44,237 nucleotides of DNA from Symbiodinium natans. Its lineage: Eukaryota; Sar; Dinophyceae; Suessiales; Symbiodiniaceae. Both the position numbers and the translations under genes were made by a program. Under the pieces are notes generated by a model. That model did not search any database. It had not been told where the DNA came from and saw only the letters and a list, made by a program, of their open reading frames with translations. The stretch is from NCBI GenBank assembly GCA_905221605.1, contig CAJNDS010002659.1, positions 226,959 through 271,195 on the forward strand, in the 5' to 3' direction. This document shows, one piece after another, positions 37,214 to 44,237 of the stretch (within the stretch, counting starts at the first letter, position 1; every line of letters begins with the position of its first letter).

Positions 37214-38852
37214 ATGTCCATGCACTTCGTTGTGGCGCTCCTGAGTGGACGGAGTGTCGAGATCGATGTAGATCATGATATCTCCCTGGAAGCGCTGAAG
37301 CAGAAGGCGCAGCAAGCTTTGGGCGTTTGGCGCTGTCGGCTTCTGAGCCCTAAGGGAACTGCTCTGGCAGGACCACAGACTGTTGAAGAGGCGGGTTTGC
37401 GGACCCAAGACATATTGCAAGCACAGATTGGACAGACGCGTATCGCTACATCCCGGCAATGTGATCCCAGGTTCGAGAAGCACGCAGCGTTGGCCGCTGT
37501 CCTGGGTGATGGATGCGTGTCGACTTGGGGCTATTCTCGTCATGGTGGTGACATCGAGCGTGCGCATGTCGACAAACAGCTGATGGATGTTGAGCAGATT
37601 CAATCTTCCGAGGCTGCATTCGCTGCAATCCTTCGAGATGGCTCTGTCGTGACATGGGGCCATCCACGATGTGGTGGTGACAGCAGTGCTGCCCAATCAG
37701 CCCTGAGGAACGTGCAGCAGATCCAAACTTCTTTGTCATAGATTGGGTACCTTTTTACATTTGTAAGGGAACTTAAACCCAATAAGGAATATATATAAAT
37801 AAATATATATATATATATATGTTGTTAATATTGTCCCAACCATGAACTAGGCTTCTACATGGGCCTTTGCGGCTCTAGTCTCCAATGGTTCTGTGGTGAC
37901 ATGGGGGCATTCTGACAGTGGTGGTGACAGCAGCGGCGTGCGAAGGCAACTGCGGAACGTGCAGAAAATCCAGTCCGCGGGCAGAGCCTTTGCGGCAATT
38001 CGCACATGTGGCTCTGTAGTTACCTGGGGCTGTGATTTTCATGGTGGGAACGGCCTCTCCGAGGGCCGGTCTGTCAAGTCGCAGTTGAAGAACGTGCAAG
38101 ACATCCAGTCGTCGCATGGGGCATTTGCTGCGCTTCTCGGAGGTGGCTCTGCAGTGGCCTGGGGTTTAACAGATTTCGGTGGTAACAGCAGCGCAGTTTC
38201 AGAGCAGTTGAAGAAGGTGCGAAAGATCCAGGCAACTTGGTATGCCTTCGCTGCACTTCGCGCCGATGGTTCTGTGGTGACTTGGGGCCATGAAGACTTT
38301 GGCGGGGACAGCAGTTCAGTCCAAGAGCAGCTGAAGAATGTGAAGGAGATCCAATCTTCTGAAAGTGCCTTTGCGGCAATCCTCTCCAACGGCTCTGTGG
38401 TGACATGGGGTGCGAGTAGAGCAGGTGGAAACAGCAGCTGTGTCCAGGAACAGTTGAGGGGCGTGGAATCCATACAATCCTCACAATCTGCATTTGCTGC
38501 AATTCTCACGAACGGCTCCGTGGTGACTTGGGGTGATGTTGACGGCGGCGGTGACAGTAGCGCTGTTCAAGGGCAGCTGAGAAATGTCCGGCATATCCAG
38601 TCCACCAGATTTGCTTTTGCAGCAATTCTCAACAACGGTACTGTTGTGTCCTGGGGCAATGCTGACTATGGCGGTGACAGCAGCGAAGTTCAGGACCAGC
38701 TGACAAATGTGCAACATGTTCAATCCTCTTACTCATCGTTTGCTGCAATTCTGAGTGATGGCTCCGTCTTGATTTGGGGCCATGCTGATGCCGGTGGTCG
38801 TAGAGGTGTGAGACGCAGAGTTAGAGGGAAGAGGACGCTGGAGCAACGCTAA
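37214..38852 (+). CDS. Ubiquitin-like plus ten RCC1-type repeats protein, interrupted by a 124-bp insert
   Basis: The frame opens at ATG 37214. Residues about 3-75 resemble a ubiquitin-like fold (SGRSVEIDVDHDISLEALKQ, then LLSPKGTAL). After it come ten repeats of about 50 residues with the core AFAAIL-DGSVVTWG, then GGDSS, VQ-QL and NV-QIQ, a beta-propeller-type pattern of RCC1/HERC-like proteins. The frame stops at TAG 37739-37741 but resumes perfectly at 37857. Joining the two copies of the CTTCT direct repeat (37728-37732 and 37852-37856) restores QIQTS-TWAFAAL, exactly as the repeats demand, giving 504 residues. The last repeat degrades to a basic tail (RRGVRRRVRGKR). A scaffold or Ran-regulator-like role is possible but unproven. 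There is no HECT domain. Confidence 0.8.
37733..37856 (+). other. Non-canonical intron or insertion in the RCC1-like gene
   Basis: A 124-bp AT-rich segment with a TA microsatellite, flanked by CTTCT on both sides. None of the six equivalent junctions within the repeat gives GT-AG, GC-AG or GA-AG. It could be an introner-like insertion spliced at its duplication, or a disabling transposon-like insertion. ATTGGG near the left and TCCCAAC near the right form weak inverted ends. Confidence 0.65.
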
Positions 38853-39162
38853 ACATGCTGTGTGCCGCTTCTCCATGCCCTCGCTGTGCAAAAATCGTCT
38901 CGAAGCATCCGTCCTTGTCCAAGCCGGCGCGGAGAAGCAACGATGCTCAGAAGTTTCAGGGAAGATCTTAGAGAAAACGATTGGGGTTTTTTCATGCTGA
39001 CTTCTGGGGGGTGTGGAAAGGGAAGTTGTCCCGAATCCGCAGTATCTGCTCTGAGAGAAGAGGCTGGTGTGAAGGCTTGGTCCTAAACCCTAAATCCTAA
39101 ACCCCAAACCCTAAACCCTGAACCCTAAACCCGAACTACGTGAGAAGTCTCATCTTCTGCAG
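38853..39162. other. Downstream flank of the RCC1-like gene
   Basis: No convincing exon. A degenerate CCCTAAA tract lies at 39084-39132. Confidence 0.4.
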
Positions 39163-39234
39163 GCCTCAAGAACGGCATCAAGATCGTGGTGGATGGCCAG
39201 GGGCCCAGAGGAAACGCTCTGTTCTCCAAGATGG
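39163..39234 (+). CDS. Candidate internal exon with a telomere-repeat donor
   Basis: Acceptor CATCTTCTGCAG, then LKNGIKIVVDGQGPRGNALF and SKM, and a donor ATGG|GTTAGGG from a TTTAGGG-like tract. It enters and leaves in phase 1. Only this frame looks like protein. Family unknown. Confidence 0.4.
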
Positions 39235-39335
39235 GTTAGGGTTTAGGTTTAGGGTTTTGGGTTAGGGTTTGGGGTTTAGGGTTTAGGGTTTAGAGTTTTG
39301 GGTTTTGGGTTTTGGGCTTTGGGCTTTGGGTTTAG
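39235..39335 (+). repeat. Degenerate TTTAGGG/TTTTGGG array
   Basis: Starts precisely at the putative donor above and passes into TTTTGGG and CTTTGGG variants. Confidence 0.9.
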
Positions 39336-40350
39336 GGGAGTTGGTTGTCCGGTTGGGTTTCTGGTCCATGATATGGCCCACGAAGTTATGGGCTTATACG
39401 TTCTTAGATGGGTTTTGTTCCAAGATTGGATCCTCTTGTGTGTAGCTCCCTGTAGTGTACCAAATAGGGTCAATGAAGGCCGAGCCGACATGCGCATGTT
39501 GGCAATGGGCCACAGCCTGCCAACATGAGTGAAGATACATCAGAACCAAAACTATCCCCGCGCCCCCATCCCCCTCCCATGAACAGCCCTAACTGGCCAA
39601 TATCCTCAAGCCAGCCGCAAACCTCAAGCTAGTCACCCCTGACCATTTGACTGCAGGAGTCTATTCAAACCCCCAAAAGGCCTCTCTCAACCTCCGCAAC
39701 AGATGCTCCGGTCAAGCTGCTGTCCTTCCAGTCCAGGAAGCAGGCTGCATTTCTCAGAGTTGGGGCTTCGTATTCCCACTGAGCTCGAATTTCCCGGAGT
39801 GTAGTGGGTTTCGGTGCTTCTGGTTCAACCAGTCAGGTGTTTTGCCCAACGTCTTTCGTGGGGGCTTCGGGTTTGAGGGTTGCAGGTCGCATCTACGGTT
39901 TCACGAGCTCAGCCCTGTTTCTGCAAGGATGTTGTTTGAAAGAGCTATGCCAGCTACGGTTGCTTCCTTATGGGGTGACCCAAAGACTTTCAACCTTTCA
40001 ACCCCCCCCCCCTCCCCCCCAGAAAAACAACAAGAATAAATTGGAGGTGTGGAGACTGTGTGCTTTAGGGTTTCGGCTTTGGATTGTTGGGGTCTCGGAT
40101 TCGGGCTACAAGGGAGAAACCGCTTGGAGGCGTCTGTCTAACATTCGTATATAGACCCTCACTTCAAGCCCTGGCTGCTTAGGTCCAGAGGAAAACCCTA
40201 AAGGACCGGCATTGACACTGTTTGGGCATGCAGTGCAGCAAGCGGTTCTGGGCTTCGGGGGTTTTGAGTTCATGTGGGAGTTTAGGGGATTCACGGATCG
40301 GTTTTTTTCCACGGCGTCAGGGTGTTTCAGGGCCCTCCCACACTCGCCAG
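39336..40350. other. Region without a convincing gene
   Basis: Open frames without motifs, and a C-rich run at about 40002-40020. Nothing supportable as a gene. Confidence 0.45.
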
Positions 40351-40476
40351 GGAAAGGGCGTGGCGATCACCAAAGCCAAGATGCTTGGCGAGTTGTGTGG
40401 GCCTGGAGGATATTTTAACTGGGCAGTTGTTGTTATGTTAGGTGTTGTACACACAGCGTACTCGTACTTAGCATGA
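40351..40476 (+). CDS. Candidate terminal exon encoding a membrane-helix C-terminus
   Basis: Acceptor CCACACTCGCCAG, then GKGVAITKAKMLGELCGPGG and a hydrophobic segment YFNWAVVVMLGVVHTAYSYL ending A-stop. The start of the segment is hydrophilic and the end is a plausible transmembrane helix. No family recognised. Confidence 0.45.
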   Translation, partial: GKGVAITKAKMLGELCGPGGYFNWAVVVMLGVVHTAYSYLA

Positions 40477-40671
40477 TTCATGCTTTACCTCCACTGATCC
40501 TGTGTCCATTGTGTTTCCTGACCCTAGGCCATTAACCTACCAGACCCGAAGCCCTAGAACAGCCCAGGGTTCAAAACATGATCACGGGCGCCATCTTTGA
40601 GAAGACGCCTGGGCGCCCAGGAATTACAGGAATTGGGGGGTGGGGGGGGGGAGGTCAGAGGGGGAGTGGGT

Positions 40672-40735
40672 TGAGGGTTTAGGGTTTCGGGGTTTAGGGT
40701 TTAAGGTTTAGGGTTTAGGGTTTACGGTTTGGTGC
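40672..40735 (+). repeat. Degenerate TTTAGGG array
   Basis: Eight imperfect units following a G-rich run. Confidence 0.85.
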
Positions 40736-41094
40736 TGTGACACACGTACGCCCGAAGTGGCTAGGGGAGCCTTCAGGTCCCTAATCCCCCGGAAATTCCG
40801 CAGAAACCATGCCCGAACGCCATTCGCGCACATTCAACTGGCTGTCTGAACTGCAAGGAGAACCCCTGAAATGGCTGGATTTAAAAATGCCAGGGCTTAG
40901 GTTTTCGGTTTTAACGGGCTTAGGGTTTAGGGTACAGGAACTCATATGAAGGCCTTGCCTTCCATGCCAGTTGCCAATGAATTCACAAGTTGTGCCCATG
41001 TATTGACGGAAGAAGCCCCGTGAGGCTAAACTCCGGCTCCAAATTCAACGAGGTCGACACCATCTGGCAAGGCGCACCTGCCAACCTTTCAATA

Positions 41095-41161
41095 TAGGGT
41101 TTAGGGTTTAGGGTTTAGGGTTTCGGGTTTAGGGTTTAGGGTTTAGGGTTTAGGGTTTAGG
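41095..41161 (+). repeat. TTTAGGG telomere-like array
   Basis: Nine units, one of them TTTCGGG, between unrelated unique sequences. Confidence 0.95.
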
Positions 41162-41740
41162 AGGCTTCGAACTCCGGGCTATTTGTGAACCCTCTCAAAC
41201 CTGGAGGCTTCATGAAGAGGCAAAGCTAACGGCACACGATTCGCCGCACCTGAGAGAGGATACATAGCTAGCTGCGGCAAGCAAGGCACTCTTTCTTCAA
41301 GAGGTTTACTGCATCGCTACACGTTTCGCTCACTGGTGGCTCATCTGGCCTCTCTCGAAGGAAAGCTGCGCAGGCGACCGAGGTCGACTTCCTTGGCAAG
41401 CTTCATCTTTTTTGGCTACACTCGTGAAAGCGCTGGCAGACTCACACAGAAGACAACATCGAAGTGGCAGAGGCGAGACACTATGATCGTTTTGGAGTCC
41501 AAGAAGCTTCTCGAAACTGCTCAAGGAAATCTTCGTATCGACCCCGGTAGGTCAACCGAGCCTTGCGCAAAACGTTGGCACGTTGTACAGACGTCTTTCG
41601 CCTGTCACGCAAGTCCTCTCCTTCCGAGTTAAGAATTCGTTCCGGAGGAGCTTTTCATACACATGGCTGCCCACATCACCCAACCAAGAGTAGTTAGTCG
41701 TGGGAGGGAGGGTGTTTTGCTGCATCAAGAAACCCTACAA
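41162..41740. other. Unique region, coding status unclear
   Basis: A 98-codon open frame (41336-41632) has no recognised motif and no paired splice signals that stand out. Confidence 0.35.
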
Positions 41741-41930
41741 TCATTATTACTATTGTTACTATGATCATTATTAGTATGATTATTCTTATTACTATTATTA
41801 TTATTACTATTATTATTACTATTATTATTACTATTATTATTACTATTATTATTACTATTATTATTACTATTATTGTTACTATTATTTTATTGTGATTATT
41901 ATTCTTCTTACTACTATTATTATTATTCCT
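41741..41930. repeat. TTATTACTATTA minisatellite
   Basis: About fourteen trinucleotide-based 12-bp units. The isoleucine/valine-rich minus-strand open frame here comes from this repeat. Confidence 0.9.
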
Positions 41931-42263
41931 TACGAAACCTCCGAAGCCCGGTGCGAGCCTGCACCCTTTCCACTTCTGGGCCAAGCGTGGCCCGATGTCC
42001 CATTCGTCACTGCTGGATCGTCCGTCTTTGCATCCCACAGTGTCGCTTCAGACCCAGAATCTTTTCGGGGTTCAGGGATTTCAGGGATTCAGGAGCTCCG
42101 AACTCCAAACACCAGCCCCCAAGCCCCCCGCATCTGCGAAGTGAGCCAGAGCTTTGTGAACTCTGAAGGCCAAAACTTCCCAGAACTGCGGCGGCCCAGG
42201 AGAAGCCTAAAGCGAAGCTGTGTTTTTTTTTTTGGTTTAGGGTTTGGAGTTTGGAGTTTGGAG

Positions 42264-42366
42264 TTTACGAAGCCGTCCATGGCCCAGTTGGGACCTACTC
42301 CTACAGAGATGAGTCCGATAACTCTTTCCACATCATGGACATGGAGACCTACGAGGACAGACGGGG
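42264..42366 (+). CDS. Candidate exon with a possible GC donor
   Basis: After GGAGTTTGGAG the frame reads YEAVHGPVGTYSYRDESDNS and FHIMDMETYEDRRG. The aromatic/acidic mix is strongly protein-like. The likely donor is GG|GCTGAG, a GC type known in dinoflagellates. TTTGGAG repeats precede it where the intron ends. Family unknown. Confidence 0.45.
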
Positions 42367-42411
42367 GCTGAGGCTTTCCCAGGACCCCCGAAAAAAAAAA
42401 GAAGGGTCCAG

Positions 42412-42446
42412 GGTTTAGGGTTTAGGGTTTAGGGCTTAGGGTTAGG
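42412..42446 (+). repeat. Short TTTAGGG array
   Basis: About five units followed by GGGGCAAG repeats. Confidence 0.85.
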
Positions 42447-42967
42447 GGGCAAGGGGGGCAAGAGAGCAAGGAGGCAAGGGGGCAAAGGGGGGCAAAGGGG
42501 CGAGAACAGGAGAGGGCCAATTAAAACCCTCATCAAGCGCGCCCCGCGAATCTCAGGTTCAACATTCTGGGCTCGCAGCTCGGGTTTTTGGCTTGGGAGT
42601 CGTGCTCATACCGCCCCCCCAGATCTCGAGAATGAAGAACATTCATTGACCTTCAAGCTTTGTAGTGCTTTGCTGTAACTTTAGATCCTTAGCTTTTTTG
42701 GGTTTACTGGGCTTCTTAATATGGCAGCTCAATTATTTAATTTAGTTTTTAGCTACCCTTCTGAGTGCAGCCAAGCAAGTAACGCCCCAAGTTACAATCG
42801 AACTGAGACACTTCTGAATTGGACCCTGGGACCTTTGGTTCTTCCCTACGCCTTGGCATCCGGAGCCCGAAAGCTAGGTAGGCCTGTAAGGGACATTCTG
42901 AATCTTCCCTAGTTGGGCTTCAGAGGATCATATTCAGGAAGATTTCTCAGAGGGCTCTAAGGGCCAT

Positions 42968-43026
42968 CCCTAAACCCTAAACCCTAAACCCTAAACCCTA
43001 AACCCTAAACCCTAAACCCTAAACCC
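42968..43026 (-). repeat. CCCTAAA telomere-like array
   Basis: Eight perfect units about 16 bases before the acceptor of the candidate exon at 43043. Confidence 0.95.
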
Positions 43027-43042
43027 CTCGTAAGCCTGCCAG

Positions 43043-43115
43043 GACAATGTAGTGGGCGCGGACGTGCTTGGCGAGATCGGAGACTGGCTCACTGAGGCCG
43101 TGCGGGTTTCAGCGG
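43043..43115 (+). CDS. Candidate internal exon
   Basis: Acceptor AGCCTGCCAG, then DNVVGADVLGEIGDWLTEAV and RVSA, and a donor GCGG|GTGCCC. It enters in phase 0 and leaves in phase 1. The composition is clearly coding-like; the family is unknown. Confidence 0.45.
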
Positions 43116-43152
43116 GTGCCCGCACCTTGAACCCAGACCCTGAATCTGAAAG

Positions 43153-43248
43153 GGTTTAGGGTTTAGGGTTTACGGTTTACGGTTTACGGTTTGGGGTTTT
43201 ACGGGGTTTAGGGGGTTTAGGGGGTTTAGGGGGTTTAGGGTTTAGGGT
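43153..43248 (+). repeat. Degenerate TTTAGGG/TTTACGG array
   Basis: TTTAGGG units, a local run of TTTACGG and a run of TTTAGGGGG variants, indicating repeated local amplification of mutants. Confidence 0.9.
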
Positions 43249-43427
43249 AGCCTTCTTCAAGACACCCGATACCGGTGCTTGAGATCTCGGAGTTTAGGGC
43301 TTCGGGCTTGGGGCTTCAACGGCGGTCGCACTTGGGGTTTGGTCTCTGGCGTCGTACTCCTTCGTTGAAGAGCCTCAACAGCAAGCTAGGTAGGCCCTTG
43401 GGACATTTCATATTTCCCTTCTTGGGC

Positions 43428-43502
43428 CCTAAACCCTAAACCCTAAACCCTAAACCCTAAACCCTGAACTGGCCTTAAACCCTAAACCCTAAACCCTAAA
43501 CA
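43428..43502 (-). repeat. CCCTAAA arrays interrupted by CTGAACTGGCCTT
   Basis: Two short arrays that interrupt a segment homologous to 42868-42957. Confidence 0.9.
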
Positions 43503-43599
43503 TCCCTAAACCATTCAGGAAGGTTTTCAGAGGTGGCGGTATTTTTTCCGTAGTTTTTTTCCGTTTTTTTTTGTAGTTTTTTTCCGGCCGTCTGGCCCA

Positions 43600-43719
43600 G
43601 CAAGCAAGCAAGCAAGTAAGCAAGCGAGCCAGCAAGCAAGCAAGGAAAACAAGCAACGGTACCAGCAAGCAAGCAATCAAGCAGGCAAGCAAGCAAGCAA
43701 GCAAGCGAGCAAGCGGGCG

Positions 43720-43752
<33 letters not shown>

Positions 43753-43755
43753 ACA
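43600..43755. repeat. CAAG/AAGC microsatellite
   Basis: More than thirty tetranucleotide units with substitutions. The leucine/alanine/cysteine-rich minus-strand open frames are a by-product. Confidence 0.95.
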
Positions 43756-43831
43756 AGCCAGCCCCCCCCGCTTGGGCTGCGCCCCCCCCCCCCCAACCCC
43801 ACCGCTTTTTAAGCTAACCTCAACCTAACTA

Positions 43832-44106
43832 ACCCTAAACCCAAACCCTAAACCCCTAAACCCTAACCCTAACCCTAACCCTAACCCTAAGCCCTAAACC
43901 CTAAACCCTAAACACCCTAAACCCTAAACACCCTAAACCCTAAACACCCTAAACCCCAAACACCCTAAACCCCAAACACCCTAAACCCTAAACCCTAAAC
44001 CCTAAACCCTAAACCCTAAACCCTAAACCCTAAACCCTAAACCCTAAACCCTAAACCCTAAACCCTAAACCCTAAACCCTAAACCCTAAACCCTAAACCC
44101 TAAACC
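43832..44106 (-). repeat. Longest CCCTAAA array in the window
   Basis: CCCTAAC-type units, then CCCTAAACA variants, then about eighteen perfect CCCTAAA units at 43979-44106. Unique and GC-palindrome DNA follows, so this is not a chromosome end. Confidence 0.95.
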
Positions 44107-44237
44107 CAACCCCCCCGCTTTTTAGCTTCTTTCAAAGCATGTGAATCTTGAAACCCATCACGCAAGCAAACTCATCATGCAAGCATTGAGTTTGCAAATG
44201 GGGGGGGGCTGCGCCCCCCCCCAACCCCCCCGCTTGG
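44107..44237. repeat. GC-palindrome and CCGCTT repeat flank
   Basis: CCAACCCCCCCGCTTTTTAG at 44106-44125 and GGGCTGCGCCCCCCCCCAAC near the window end repeat the pieces at 43763-43813. GGGGGGGCTGCGCCCCCCC could fold into a GC hairpin. Confidence 0.7.

Noticed and set aside
43979-44106. Chromosome end
   Set aside because: The array is followed by non-telomeric sequence, and arrays in both orientations occur throughout the window, so it is interstitial.

Overview
This window looks like nuclear DNA of a dinoflagellate, most likely a suessialean or Symbiodiniaceae-type species. The reasons are: dispersed plant-type telomere-like DNA (TTTAGGG/CCCTAAA) in both orientations; short exon-like open segments separated by long introns, with GT, GC or GA donors; a ubiquitin-like plus RCC1-repeat protein of a style common in these genomes; a nuclear copy of a mitochondrial cytochrome b gene; and a very large Copia-type retrotransposon. 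No bacterial operon, tRNA, rRNA or CRISPR array was seen. All identifications are by eye.

Layout. 0-2 kb has one small predicted membrane protein (268-771). 2-7 kb is a mosaic of telomere-like arrays, short inverted-repeat (MITE-like) elements and a few exon-like pieces. 6.2-6.95 kb is a broken mitochondrial cob copy. 7.8-12.5 kb holds exon-like segments on the plus strand, several joining in phase, with telomere-like arrays touching their splice boundaries. 13.0-13.5 kb carries three adjacent inverted-repeat elements, and 13.6-14.9 kb is microsatellite around a 100-base assembly gap. 15-18 kb is largely featureless. 18.5-19.05 kb has two exon-like segments.

19,658-28,705 is a complete Copia-type LTR retrotransposon on the minus strand. 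It has 190-bp LTRs that look identical, a 5-bp CCTAA target duplication inside telomere-like repeat, a primer binding site, a polypurine tract and a 2,893-codon open frame. Its domain order is Gag, zinc knuckle, protease, a block that belongs in another frame, a 2-oxoglutarate/Fe(II) oxygenase-like domain, eight 17-residue repeats, integrase, reverse transcriptase and RNase H. The oxygenase resembles the TET/JBP type, which hydroxylates DNA bases, and is the most notable cargo.

29-44 kb continues the mosaic: a 124-bp satellite, more MITE-like elements, a triplicated segment, a ten-repeat RCC1-like gene (37,214-38,852) interrupted by a 124-bp insert, further exon-like pieces and a long terminal CCCTAAA array.

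The strongest theme beyond the retrotransposon is that telomere-like arrays behave like inserted sequence. At least two are flanked by direct duplications of unique DNA (11 and 20 bp), one has an apparent array-free homologous copy nearby, and several start or end exactly where an exon-like segment needs a splice site, using the GT and AG within GGTTTAG.
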